Origin: an uncultured Erythrobacter sp.
GTDB lineage: Bacteria > Pseudomonadota > Alphaproteobacteria > Sphingomonadales > Sphingomonadaceae
Length of the DNA: 64,000 bases
Reading direction: 5' to 3'
NCBI GenBank assembly: GCA_947499095.1
Contig: CANMMR010000001.1
Span: 434,001-498,000 of the forward strand
The position numbers and the translations under genes are program-made. Each line of letters starts with the position of its first letter. Within the stretch, counting starts at the first letter, position 1. Shown in pieces: positions 38,525-48,030 of the stretch. The notes under the pieces are model-generated. The model was not told the DNA's origin, searched no databases, and saw nothing but the letters and a program-made list of their open reading frames with translations.

Positions 38525-38554
38525 TAGAAAAAAGGGGCGGATTGCTCCGCCCCT
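38525..38554 (-). terminator. Rho-independent terminator between ExbD-2 and ExbD-3
   Basis: Minus strand AGGGGCGGA-GCAA-TCCGCCCCTTTTTTC. Confidence 0.8.
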
Positions 38555-38580
38555 CTCAGGAATATCGATGATGGTCCGGG

Positions 38581-39018
38581 TTAACCGGCGGAGCCGAAGG
38601 TCCGGTATCGTTCGTTGCCGACGAAGCCGAACTTCGTCACGCCGCTGGCCTTGATGATCTGCAGCACCCGCGCTGCAAGATCGTAACTGGCGAGCGCTTC
38701 GGGCTCGAACTGCAGTTCGGGCTCTACGGCCATCTGCGTCGACTGGGCCAGGAGCGTGCGCAACTGGCCGTCGTTGATCGTATTGCCGTTCCACAGAATC
38801 TCGTCGGTTGCGGTGAGGACGAGCTTGTTCTTTTCCGGCTCGACGATCACGTCGGGCGGGGTCGGGCTCGGCGCCGGGAGGTCGATATTGACCGCATGGG
38901 TCGCAACCGGGATCGTGATGATGAACATGATGAGGAGCACGAGCAGGACGTCGATCAACGGCGTCATGTTCATTTCCATCATCGGGGCGCCATCATCCTT
39001 GCCGCCTGACATTGCCAT
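38581..39018 (-). CDS. exbD: Biopolymer transporter ExbD (ExbD-2)
   Basis: MMEMNMTPLIDVLLVLLIMFIITIPVATHAVNIDLPAPSPTPPDVIVEPEKNKLVLTATDEILWNGNTI. Confidence 0.92.
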   Translation of the reverse strand: MAMSGGKDDGAPMMEMNMTPLIDVLLVLLIMFIITIPVATHAVNIDLPAPSPTPPDVIVEPEKNKLVLTATDEILWNGNTINDGQLRTLLAQSTQMAVEPELQFEPEALASYDLAARVLQIIKASGVTKFGFVGNERYRTFGSAG

Positions 39019-39056
39019 AGTGGGTTACTCCTAGTTCTTCTCTGCCGGACCCGGTT

Positions 39057-39587
39057 TTACGCGTTCGGGTCGACCGGGTTCGAGATGAAGCCGACGGTCG
39101 GATAACCGGCCGCCTGGACGTTGTAGATGGCACCGGCCACGCAGGACCAAGGCGCATTGACATCACCACGGATATGGACCTGCGGGATAGCGTCCGGATC
39201 GTCCATGATCGCTTCCGGGCCGCCTGCACGCTGCACAATCGCATCGAGACGTTCGAACGCCTGATCGTAGAGCTCTTCGGAAGTCACCGGTGAGATATTG
39301 TTGAAATACACGCGGCATTCGCCGTTGCGCGAGGCACCTTCGAAACCAGGTTCCCCAGCACTGCGGCCGGCACTATCGGTAGTGCTGACGGTCAGAAGCA
39401 GATTCTCGACCTTGTCTTTCGATTCCACCGATTCGAAAACCGGGATCTCGAGCTTTTCGATCGTCTGGATCGCGACCGGGACCGCGATGAGGAAGATGAT
39501 GAGAAGCACCAGCATCACGTCCACGAGCGGCGTGGTGTTGATGTCCGACATCGGCGTATTAGCGCCCCCTCCTGTCGAAATCGCCAT
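39057..39587 (-). CDS. exbD: Biopolymer transporter ExbD (ExbD-1)
   Basis: [59 protein letters not shown]. Confidence 0.92.
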   Translation of the reverse strand: MAISTGGGANTPMSDINTTPLVDVMLVLLIIFLIAVPVAIQTIEKLEIPVFESVESKDKVENLLLTVSTTDSAGRSAGEPGFEGASRNGECRVYFNNISPVTSEELYDQAFERLDAIVQRAGGPEAIMDDPDAIPQVHIRGDVNAPWSCVAGAIYNVQAAGYPTVGFISNPVDPNA

Positions 39588-39665
39588 GGTTTAAATCCTA
39601 TCGTTCTAGCTTGGGTTCACTCGGCGGATGGGCGGAAACGCTCAGCGCTCCCGCCCGATACCGAA

Positions 39666-40490
39666 TTACTTCTTGATCGCGCCGGTGGTGCCCGGGTTGG
39701 TCGTGGCAGGCTTAGCGCCAGTAGTCGTGGTCGTCTTGGTTGCCGAGGCAGCCTTGGCCGTTGCAGGGCGAGCCGCAGCAGTCGTCGTCACCGGCTTGAC
39801 GGTTCCGTTCGAGTTGATGTTCGCCAGCAGGTCGGTCGAGAAGCCGTTGAGCATCTCGGCGATCCGGCGGTTGCGGCTCTGCAGCCAGTTGTAGGCGAAC
39901 ACGGCGGGAACCGCGACCAGCAGGCCGATGGCGGTCATGATCAGCGCTTCACCGACGGGGCCGGCAACCTTGTCGATCGAGGCCGAGCCGGCGATGCCGA
40001 TGTTGATCAGCGCGCGGTAGATCCCGATCACCGTGCCGAGCAGGCCGACGAACGGCGCAGTCGCGCCGACGGTCGCGAGGAACGGCAGGCCGCTTGCGAG
40101 CTTCGCGTTGATCGCATCTTCCGAACGCGCGAGCGAGCCGTGCATCCAGTCGTGCGCTTCAAGCTTGTCGGTCATCTTCGAGTGCTGGTCTTCGGCCATG
40201 AGGGCATCGTCGACGAGCTGGCGCCATGCGCTGTTCTTTTCCAGCTTGGTCGCGCCTTCCTTGAGGCTGTTCTGCTTCCAGAACTGGTTACGGACGGCGC
40301 CGTACTGGCTCATCACCTTGCGCTGTTCGAACAGCTTGGTGAACAGGATGTAGAACGAGCCGACCGACATGATGACCATGACGCCGAGGATGAACCAGGC
40401 GACGAAGCCGCCCTGTTCCATTGCTTCGAGGAAGCCGAAGGAGTTCTGCGGGGCCGCTTCGCCGGCGGCAGCAAGGAATTGAAAGGTCAT
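39666..40490 (-). CDS. exbB: MotA/TolQ/ExbB proton channel family protein with Thr/Ala-rich C-terminal tail
   Basis: ASGLPFLATVGATAPFVGLLGTVIGIYRALINIGIAGSASIDKVAGPVGEALIMTAIGLLVAVPAVFAYN; tail VKPVTTTAAARPATAKAASATKTTTTTGAKPATTNPGTTGAIKK. Confidence 0.93.
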   Translation of the reverse strand: MTFQFLAAAGEAAPQNSFGFLEAMEQGGFVAWFILGVMVIMSVGSFYILFTKLFEQRKVMSQYGAVRNQFWKQNSLKEGATKLEKNSAWRQLVDDALMAEDQHSKMTDKLEAHDWMHGSLARSEDAINAKLASGLPFLATVGATAPFVGLLGTVIGIYRALINIGIAGSASIDKVAGPVGEALIMTAIGLLVAVPAVFAYNWLQSRNRRIAEMLNGFSTDLLANINSNGTVKPVTTTAAARPATAKAASATKTTTTTGAKPATTNPGTTGAIKK

Positions 40491-40541
40491 AGCGAGTAGT
40501 CCTTTTAAGTAATTGGGTTCCGCCGTGGACGACGGGAAAGC

Positions 40542-41222
40542 CTAGTTGAGCTGGTAGACGATCGTCGTCCGGTAGGTATCCGTAATCGGGTTGCCCGCCC
40601 GGTCTAGTGCCGGATCGAACCGCGCATAGCGGGTCATCCCGTCGCACGCAGCCGAGTCGAGATCGCTCGAACCGCTCGAACTCGTGACCGTGCAGCCGGC
40701 GACGCGGCCGTCCGTACCGACGGTAACCGAGACGCCGACATTGCCCTCGGTGCCTTCACGTTCGGCACGGCGGGGGTAATTCGACTGGATCCTGCGGGCC
40801 CAGCCAGCCTGACCTTTGGGCGATGCACCCTTGGCCTTGGACGGGGCCGGCGGCGGAGCCGGAGGCGGCGGCGGCGGAGCCGGCGGCGCAGGCGGCGGAA
40901 TGCGCAGCGCAGGCGGTGCCGGCGGCGGAATCGTCGTCTGCGTACGGATCGGCGGCGGTGCCGGCGCGATACTGATCGGCGGCGGCGGTGCCACCGGCGG
41001 CGGCGGGGCCGTGTCGGGTTCAGGCGGCGGCGGAGGCTCGTCCTCCGGCTCGGGCGGCGGCGGCTCTTCAATATCGATCGTCGTCACGCGTTCCACCACC
41101 TGCTGCACCGCATTGTATGCGAGGCCGGTGATGAGAGCGTAACCGAGAGCGATATGGATGAGAGCAACGATGATAATCGCGACAATGCGATTGCCGCTCA
41201 TCTCCTGGTCAGCATATGCCAT
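40542..41222 (-). CDS. tonB: Energy transducer TonB
   Basis: Single N-terminal TM, long Pro-rich linker, YPRRAEREGTEGNVGVSVTVGTDGRVAGCTVTSSSGSSDLDSAACDGMTRYARFDPALDRAGNPI. Confidence 0.93.
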   Translation of the reverse strand: MAYADQEMSGNRIVAIIIVALIHIALGYALITGLAYNAVQQVVERVTTIDIEEPPPPEPEDEPPPPPEPDTAPPPPVAPPPPISIAPAPPPIRTQTTIPPPAPPALRIPPPAPPAPPPPPPAPPPAPSKAKGASPKGQAGWARRIQSNYPRRAEREGTEGNVGVSVTVGTDGRVAGCTVTSSSGSSDLDSAACDGMTRYARFDPALDRAGNPITDTYRTTIVYQLN

Positions 41223-41592
41223 TCGGTCGCTTCACTCCATCGGTCATCCCGGTGCGAGGCCGGGATTGAGAGGCTTCATGCGGGGGTGCAAGATGCATGC
41301 GACCCGCTGCCTCGTTTTTCATTCAGAACATCGTGTTAACCCTGAGGCCGACAGCGATGCAGAAGACCCGAAGTTCCCGAAAGAACCCCAAGACCTCTCC
41401 CCCAAGCAACAATGTATCATCGCTTGGGCCCCCCCATCCCTTACCCACGATGCCCGCACACCGCAAACCCTTTGTCGGTTAAGGACCGATTCAGTGCGCT
41501 ACCCGGAAACCTGCCGGGGAACCTCGAGGCCTCGCCCGCCATTGACCGAGTCGCCCGCACGAGCAATTGGCGTCTGCCCAGCTGGAAGCATT

Positions 41593-42432
41593 ATGATCCA
41601 ATCGACCTTATTCGCCCCGATAACGCTCGCTGTCGCTCTGGCAGCCACGCCGCTTGCCGCGCAGGAGGCGGTTGCCCAGCCGCAGATGACCTACGCCGAC
41701 ATCGTCGATCTCGCCGACAAGTCGCCCTTGGTCCTTCGTGCCAGGATCCGCGATCAGGCGACGGTCGAGCCGGAGCGTTCCCCCGGCCTCGCACCGGGCC
41801 ATGTCCGTCTCTATGTCGAAGCGGAAACGACGGCCCTGATCGCCGGCAATGCCCCGGTCGGCGAATCGCTCCGGTACCTGGTAGATCTTCCACTCGATGC
41901 GAAGGGTAAGGCGCCAAAGCTGAAAAAGCAGAACGTTGTCCTGTTCGCGCGCACGGTGCCCGGACGCCCGGCGGAAATCCAGCTTGTCGAGGCCGATGCA
42001 CAGTTCCCCTATAGTGACGCGTTTGCCGACAGCCTGCGATCGGTCCTGGCTTCGTTGCTTGCGCCAAGCGCCCCGCCGCGTGTCACCGGAGTGCGCGATG
42101 CGCTCGCAGTCGAAGGCACGCTCGTTGGCGAATCCGAAACCCAGCTGTTCCTCGATACCGAGAACGACGGACCGGTTTCCGTGACAGTCGTGCGGCGGCC
42201 CAACCAGGCACCGCACTGGGGCGTTTCCTGGACCGAAATCGTCGACCAGGCCGCCCGTCCGCCGCGCCCGAACACGCTCGAATGGTATCGCCTTGCCTGC
42301 TTCCTGCCATCGGGGCTGCCGGGAGAGGCAAATATTTCGAGAGATCCCCGCGCCCGCACTTTGGCGGAACGGGACTATGCGTTGGTGATCGAGCAATTGG
42401 GCGCCTGCCCACGGGCCCGCTCGCCCAGCTGA
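41593..42432 (+). CDS. Exported hypothetical protein
   Basis: Signal peptide MIQSTLFAPITLAVALAATPLAAQ then MTYADIVDLADKSPLVLRARIRDQATVEPERSPGLAPGHVRLYVEAETTALI; no family recognised. Confidence 0.75.
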   Translation: MIQSTLFAPITLAVALAATPLAAQEAVAQPQMTYADIVDLADKSPLVLRARIRDQATVEPERSPGLAPGHVRLYVEAETTALIAGNAPVGESLRYLVDLPLDAKGKAPKLKKQNVVLFARTVPGRPAEIQLVEADAQFPYSDAFADSLRSVLASLLAPSAPPRVTGVRDALAVEGTLVGESETQLFLDTENDGPVSVTVVRRPNQAPHWGVSWTEIVDQAARPPRPNTLEWYRLACFLPSGLPGEANISRDPRARTLAERDYALVIEQLGACPRARSPS

Positions 42433-42559
42433 GGGGCGACAGCTTCGCCTTGGCGCGGGGCAAGACAAACTGGTTCCAAAGCTCCGGGGTGCTGCGCTAG
42501 TCGGCAGCGCATGAACATCCATTCCAATCCCCCGCTCCCGATCGTGGCGCGCTCGACCA

Positions 42560-43870
42560 ATGGCTGAACCGCTGCGCCTTGCAATCGCCGGTCTCGGTAC
42601 GGTCGGCACCGGCGTCATCCGCCTGCTCGAAACCAATCGCGACGTCGTGGAACGCCGCGCCGGGCGAGCGATCGAAGTTGTCGCAGTCAATGCGCGCGAG
42701 CGCGGCAAGGATCGCGGCGTCGATCTGTCTCGCTTCGCCTGGGTCGACGACATGCAGGCCATGGCGGCCCGCGCCGATGTCGATGTCGTGGTCGAACTGG
42801 TCGGCGGGTCGGACGGGCCCGCGCTGACGCTCGCCCGCGCTGCGCTGGATGCGGGCAAGGGCTTCGTCACGGCGAACAAAGCGATGGTGGCGCATCACGG
42901 GATGGAGCTGGCCGAGCTGGCCGCAATCAAGTCCGCGCCTTTCGCTTTCGAAGCGGCGGTCGCGGGCGGCATTCCGGTGGTGAAGGGCCTGCGCGAAGGT
43001 ACGGCCGCCAATGCGCTGACCCGGATCTACGGCATCCTCAATGGCACCTGCAATTACATCCTCTCCGAGATGGAGCGGACCGGTGCCGATTTCGGCGAGA
43101 TGCTAAGCGCAGCGCAAGAGAAAGGTTACGCCGAGGCCGATCCGACCTTCGACATCGAGGGCGTGGACGCTGCCCACAAGCTGGCGATCCTTGCGGCGAT
43201 CGGCTTCGGCACACGCATCGATTTCGAAGCGGTCCGGTGCAGCGGCATCACGCAAGTCAGCGCGACCGATATCGCGCAGGCCGATGCGCTCGGTTACGTC
43301 GTCAGACTCGTCGGGATCGCCAGCATGGAGAACGGCGACGAGGCGACCGGACGGCTGCTGCAGCGCGTGCGCCCCTGCCTCGTCCCCTTCCGCCACCCGC
43401 TTGCAGCGGTGACCGGACCGACCAATGCCGTCGTTGCGGAAGGCGATTTCTCAGGGCGCCTGCTGTTTCAGGGCGCAGGCGCGGGCGACAAGCCGACGGC
43501 CAGCGCCGTCGTGGCCGACTTGATCGACATCGCCCGCGGGCAGGCCGGCGCGCCGTTCTCGGTGCCGGTGAACCAGCTGGTAACGGCAGAGCAGGGCGAT
43601 TCCGGCGAGCGCGTCGGGCGCGACTACATCCGCTTCACCGTGGCCGACCGGCCGGGCGTGCTCGCGGAAATCACGGCGGCGATGCGCGATGCGGGCGTCT
43701 CGATCGAAAGCCTCATCCAGCGCGGCCGCGACCACGACGGCGGCGAGGTACAGGTCGCGATGGTGACGCACGAAGGGCCGGAGCGCTGCGTGACCGCCGC
43801 GCTCGAATTGCTCGAAGGGTCGCCTAGCCTTGCGGCTGCTCCGCTGGTGATGCCGATTCTGGGGGACTGA
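42560..43870 (+). CDS. hom: Homoserine dehydrogenase
   Basis: LRLAIAGLGTVGTGVIRLLETN...ANKAMVAHHGMELAELA...AFEAAVAGGIPVVKGLREGTAANALTRIYGILNGTCNYILSEM; C-terminal ACT domain. Confidence 0.95.
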   Translation: MAEPLRLAIAGLGTVGTGVIRLLETNRDVVERRAGRAIEVVAVNARERGKDRGVDLSRFAWVDDMQAMAARADVDVVVELVGGSDGPALTLARAALDAGKGFVTANKAMVAHHGMELAELAAIKSAPFAFEAAVAGGIPVVKGLREGTAANALTRIYGILNGTCNYILSEMERTGADFGEMLSAAQEKGYAEADPTFDIEGVDAAHKLAILAAIGFGTRIDFEAVRCSGITQVSATDIAQADALGYVVRLVGIASMENGDEATGRLLQRVRPCLVPFRHPLAAVTGPTNAVVAEGDFSGRLLFQGAGAGDKPTASAVVADLIDIARGQAGAPFSVPVNQLVTAEQGDSGERVGRDYIRFTVADRPGVLAEITAAMRDAGVSIESLIQRGRDHDGGEVQVAMVTHEGPERCVTAALELLEGSPSLAAAPLVMPILGD

Positions 43871-44438
43871 CCTCGCCAGTCCCCGGCTCCGGAAGACCGA
43901 GTTGCTCTGCGCGAGCTCTCGCTCCTGCTTCGGGCGTCGCGACGTCGCGGCCCAGTGGCGGCAACCCCCGCGCGATGCGATCGGCGTCGGACCCCGGAGG
44001 CGCGTCCGGCAGGCTATCGAAATCGATGATATAGGCCGGGGGTGGCGGGCATTTCTGCAGACCCGGGATGCACAGGTTGCCCACCGTTGCCGGGCCCCTG
44101 AAAATCCCGCAATTGGGCCCGCAGGGATCGGGCGTTTGCGGATTGCCCTTGTTCATCGTCTCGCGAGCGTAGCGGCGTTCGGCCCGCTCTTTGTCGTAGC
44201 CATACTCATCAAGGTCGCTGCGGCGGCGGCAGACGATGATCTCGCCGGAGAGAAGTGCAGCTTCCTGTTCCTCGCTACAGTCTTCGAGGCGCTGGTCCGC
44301 CTCGCGCGCCGCTGCCAGCAGATCGATCCGCTCCGGCGGCGATCCTTGCTGCGGTTGGAGCGGCTCTCCGGTGTACTGCGCCGCAAGCGGTGTGGCTAGA
44401 AGAAGCGCAAGTGCCGTGGTGATACGCAAGCACCTCAT
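43824..44438 (-). CDS. Exported hypothetical protein, paralogue of its upstream neighbour
   Basis: MRCLRITTALALLLATPLAAQ signal; CSEEQEAALLSGEIIVCRRRSDLDEYGYDKERAERRYARETMNKG; DFDSLPDAPPGSDADRIARGLPP. Confidence 0.75.
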   Translation of the reverse strand: MRCLRITTALALLLATPLAAQYTGEPLQPQQGSPPERIDLLAAAREADQRLEDCSEEQEAALLSGEIIVCRRRSDLDEYGYDKERAERRYARETMNKGNPQTPDPCGPNCGIFRGPATVGNLCIPGLQKCPPPPAYIIDFDSLPDAPPGSDADRIARGLPPLGRDVATPEAGARARAEQLGLPEPGTGEVSPPESASPAEQPQG

Positions 44439-44854
44439 TGCGGTATTTCCCCTTTTGCGATCCGGTCCGCGTCCGATCCTTCCGGCGCTTCGGGCAGGGA
44501 GTCGAAATCGACGAGGACCGGGCGTTCTCCTGCGCCACCGAGTTCGGGGCACAACGTCAAGAGGCTCGGTCGGCAGGGAGGTGGTTTGAAATCGGGGGCC
44601 AGGCCGAGGCCGCGATCCATGGTCTCTTCTGCATAGCGTTTGCGCGCCTCGCCGGGCGGGCTGAGCCGAAATCGGTCGCTGTCGGTCCGGTCGCCGCAGA
44701 CCACGATTTCGCCGGAGATCAGTGCCGCTTCCTGTTTGCGCTGGCACGCACGCTCGTCGGCGGAAAGCTCTTCGGAAGTCGAACCCTGCGCCTGCGCGGT
44801 TCCGGAAGCGAATACGATAAGGACCGGGATCAACACGACCAGTCGTCTCGACAA
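44435..44854 (-). CDS. Exported hypothetical protein, paralogue of its downstream neighbour
   Basis: MSRRLVVLIPVLIVFASGTAQAQ signal; CQRKQEAALISGEIVVCGDRTDSDRFRLSPPGEARKRYAEETMDRG; DFDSLPEAPEGSDADRIAKGEIPQ. Confidence 0.75.
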   Translation of the reverse strand: MSRRLVVLIPVLIVFASGTAQAQGSTSEELSADERACQRKQEAALISGEIVVCGDRTDSDRFRLSPPGEARKRYAEETMDRGLGLAPDFKPPPCRPSLLTLCPELGGAGERPVLVDFDSLPEAPEGSDADRIAKGEIPQ

Positions 44855-44955
44855 TGCATGGCTCCCTGTCTATCGGGCGCTCGCGCATACGATTGCATGA
44901 TCGAAGCTCCACCCGACTTCCGGGCCCGATACATCTACTAGGGACTGAACCGCTT

Positions 44956-45930
44956 ATGAATTCGCCTGCCGACAACCCGCTCGACCGCATCCTCGTGCTT
45001 GAAATGGTCCGCGTTACCGAAGCGGCTGCGGTCGCGGCTTCCAAGCTGATCGGTCGCGGCGACGAGAAGGCCGCCGACGCCGCCGCCGTCGAGGCGATGC
45101 GCAAGGCGTTCGACACGCTCTATATGGACGGCACCGTCGTGATCGGCGAGGGCGAACGCGACGAAGCGCCGATGCTGTATATCGGTGAAAAGGTCGGCGG
45201 CGCGCCGGGCAAGGGCCCGAAGATCGACATCGCGCTCGATCCGCTCGAAGGCACGACGATTACGGCCAAGGCCGGCCCGAATTCGCTGGCCGTGCTGGCT
45301 GCCAGTGCTGAGGGCTGCCTGCTGAACGCGCCGGACGTCTACATGGACAAGATTGCGGTCGGGCCGGGCTATCCCGATGGCATTATCGACCTCGCCAAGA
45401 CCGCGACCGAGAACGTCACGGCAGTGGCCGACGCCAAGGGGGTGAGGCCTGCCGACATCATCGTCTGCGTGCTCGACCGACCGCGCCATGCGGAGCTGAT
45501 CGCCGAATTGCGCGGGATCGGCTGCGGAGTCGTGCTGATTGGCGATGGCGACGTGGCGGGCGTGATCGCCGTGACCGACGAGGACACCACGATAGACATG
45601 TACATGGGCCAGGGCGGCGCGCCCGAGGGCGTACTGGCAGCGGCCGCGCTGCGCTGCGTCGGCGGGCAGTTCAACGGTCGCCTCGCCTTCCGCAACGAGG
45701 ACGAGAAGGCTCGCGCCCGCAAATGGGGCATCCAGGATTTCGACCGCATCTATACGCGCGACGATCTGGTGAAGGGCGACTGCATCTTCGCCGCAACCGG
45801 CGTGACCAGCGGCAGCCTGCTCGAAGGCGTGAAATACCGCCGGGGCGGCACGATGACGACCGAAAGCGTTGTCATGCGCGCCAGCAGCGGCACGGTGCGC
45901 TGGATCAAGGGCGAGCACAAGGTGGGCTAG
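44956..45930 (+). CDS. glpX: Class II fructose-1,6-bisphosphatase
   Basis: RILVLEMVRVTEAAAVAASKLIGRGDEKAADAAAVEAMRKAFDTLYMDGTVVIGEGERDEAPMLYIGEKVG...DIALDPLEGTTITAK. Confidence 0.95.
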   Translation: MNSPADNPLDRILVLEMVRVTEAAAVAASKLIGRGDEKAADAAAVEAMRKAFDTLYMDGTVVIGEGERDEAPMLYIGEKVGGAPGKGPKIDIALDPLEGTTITAKAGPNSLAVLAASAEGCLLNAPDVYMDKIAVGPGYPDGIIDLAKTATENVTAVADAKGVRPADIIVCVLDRPRHAELIAELRGIGCGVVLIGDGDVAGVIAVTDEDTTIDMYMGQGGAPEGVLAAAALRCVGGQFNGRLAFRNEDEKARARKWGIQDFDRIYTRDDLVKGDCIFAATGVTSGSLLEGVKYRRGGTMTTESVVMRASSGTVRWIKGEHKVG

Positions 45931-45966
45931 TTTTGTCGGAGGCGGTCAGGACATCCGTCCTGACCT

Positions 45967-46051
45967 TGCTGTTCCGTCCCACTCCCCCTCCCGACCACCC
46001 ACGGCACGGTATTTTATGGGTGGTCGGGAGGGGGAGTGGGATGGAACAGCA
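45967..46051. repeat. 35-bp near-perfect inverted repeat with 15-nt loop
   Basis: tgctgttccgtcccactccccctcccgaccaccca ... tgggtggtcgggagggggagtgggatggaacagca; one G-T mismatch in 35 pairs. Confidence 0.95.
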
Positions 46052-46204
46052 CAAGCATTCGACGGACGTCGGATGCGCACTAAACAAATACAAAACCCCG
46101 CACACATCCAACCCGCTCCTCTTCAAAACCCTCCTTCCCATGTTGCAATCCCATGACGGGCCGCTAGGCGAGTGGCACTGCCAGCCGACGGGGATTCGCC
46201 AGCA

Positions 46205-47140
46205 ATGAAGATCATGGCCGCCAACTCGAACCTGCCGCTCGCGCGTGCGATCGCAGCCTATCTCGAGATGCCGCTCGTCGATGCGCAAGTGCGCCGCTTT
46301 GCGGACGAGGAAATCTTCGTCGAAATTCACGAGAACGTGCGCGGCGAGGATGTCTTCGTCGTCCAGTCGACCAGCTATCCAGCGAACGACAATCTCATGG
46401 AATTGCTGATCTGCATCGATGCGCTGAAGCGCGCCTCGGCGCGGCGGATCACGGCGGTGGTGCCCTATTTCGGCTATGCGCGGCAGGACCGCAAGCCCGG
46501 CCCCCGCACGCCGATTTCTGCCAAGCTGGTCGCGAATCTCATCACCGAAGCCGGCGCCGATCGCGTCCTGTCGGTCGACCTGCACGCAGGGCAGATCCAG
46601 GGTTTTTTCGATATTCCGACCGACAACCTCTACGCCGCGCCCGTCATGGCTGCCGATATTCAGGCCCGCTACGGCGACCAGGCGCTGATGGTGGTCTCTC
46701 CCGACGTTGGCGGCGTGGTGCGCGCCCGGGCGCTCGCCAAGCGGCTCGACAATGCGCCGCTCGCCATCGTCGACAAGCGCCGCGATCGCCCCGGCGAGAG
46801 CGAGGTGATGAACATCATCGGCGACGTTAAGGGCAATCACTGCATCCTGATCGACGACATTATCGATTCGGGCGGCACGCTCTGCAACGCTGCGCAGGCT
46901 CTGCTCGATCAGGGCGCAAGCTCGGTCGCGGCCTATATCACGCACGGCGTCCTTTCGGGCGGGGCCGTTGCGCGCGTCGATGGTTCGGCGCTGAAGGAAC
47001 TGGTCATCACCGACACCATCCGCGCGACCGACGCGGCGCAGGATTCCAGCCGCATTCGAATTCTGACCATCGCGCCGCTGATCGGCGAAGCGGTGCGCCG
47101 CATCGCCGACGAAAGCTCGGTCAGCTCACTGTTCGACTGA
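46205..47140 (+). CDS. prs: Ribose-phosphate pyrophosphokinase
   Basis: [55 protein letters not shown]...[25 protein letters not shown]. Confidence 0.95.
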   Translation: MKIMAANSNLPLARAIAAYLEMPLVDAQVRRFADEEIFVEIHENVRGEDVFVVQSTSYPANDNLMELLICIDALKRASARRITAVVPYFGYARQDRKPGPRTPISAKLVANLITEAGADRVLSVDLHAGQIQGFFDIPTDNLYAAPVMAADIQARYGDQALMVVSPDVGGVVRARALAKRLDNAPLAIVDKRRDRPGESEVMNIIGDVKGNHCILIDDIIDSGGTLCNAAQALLDQGASSVAAYITHGVLSGGAVARVDGSALKELVITDTIRATDAAQDSSRIRILTIAPLIGEAVRRIADESSVSSLFD

Positions 47141-47189
47141 CGCCGAACGCGCTGCTTGACCGCCGTGGCGGGCATTGCGAAGGCGCGGC

Positions 47190-48005
47190 ATGGACATGCA
47201 AGAAGACATAACGCTAGCGCAGCGTCTCGCCGACGCCGCCGGGGACGCGATCCGGCCCCTGTTCCGCGGCGACTGGCAGGCGGAGCAGAAGGAAGATCAC
47301 TCCGCCGTTACCGAAGCGGACCGCGCCGCCGAGGCCGCCATGCGTTCCCTGCTGGAAGCCGAACGCGCGGATGACGGCATTATCGGCGAGGAATACGGCA
47401 GCGTGCGCGAAGGCTCCGTCCGGCAGTGGGTGCTCGACCCGATCGACGGCACGCAGAGCTTCGTCGCCGGACGTCCAATCTTCGGGACGCTGATTGCGCT
47501 GTTGCAGGATGGTTGGCCGGTTCTCGGGATTATCGACCAGCCGATTTTGGGGGAACGCTGGGTCGGGGCCATCGGACAGCCGACGACGCTCAATGGCAAG
47601 GCTGTGAGCACGCGCCGATGCCGCTCCCTCGAAGGCGCGTCGATCGCCACGACAAGCCCGCACGCCTTCGCAGAGGACGACGTCGATGCCTATCTGCGGG
47701 TCGTGGCGAAAGCCTATCCGCAGCGTCCGTGGCCGGTCTATGGAGGGGACTGCTACAATTACGGCCTGCTCGCAGCGGGCCATCTCGATATCGTCATCGA
47801 GAGCGGTCTCAAACTGTACGACTTCGCTGCACTGGTACCGGTGGTCGAGGGGGCGGGCGGCACGATGAGTGACTGGCAGGGCAACCCGCTCGACGCGAAC
47901 AGCGACGGCCGCGTGCTGGCGTTGGGCGAACCCGCCCGCCTGGAGGATGTGCTCGAAGCGATGGGCGGGATCGACAGCGACCATCAACATCACGACGGGC
48001 ACTGA
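47190..48005 (+). CDS. hisN: Histidinol-phosphatase (inositol monophosphatase family)
   Basis: IIGEEYGSVREGSVRQWVLDPIDGTQSFVAGRPIFGTLIALLQDGWPVLGIIDQPILGERWVG. Confidence 0.85.
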   Translation: MDMQEDITLAQRLADAAGDAIRPLFRGDWQAEQKEDHSAVTEADRAAEAAMRSLLEAERADDGIIGEEYGSVREGSVRQWVLDPIDGTQSFVAGRPIFGTLIALLQDGWPVLGIIDQPILGERWVGAIGQPTTLNGKAVSTRRCRSLEGASIATTSPHAFAEDDVDAYLRVVAKAYPQRPWPVYGGDCYNYGLLAAGHLDIVIESGLKLYDFAALVPVVEGAGGTMSDWQGNPLDANSDGRVLALGEPARLEDVLEAMGGIDSDHQHHDGH

Positions 48006-48030
48006 GCGAGGCGCGGCACGTTCCGCCAAA

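Noticed and set aside
40816-41142. Glycine-rich plus-strand ORF (GGGGAGGAGGG...)
   Set aside because: Reverse complement of the proline-rich linker of TonB
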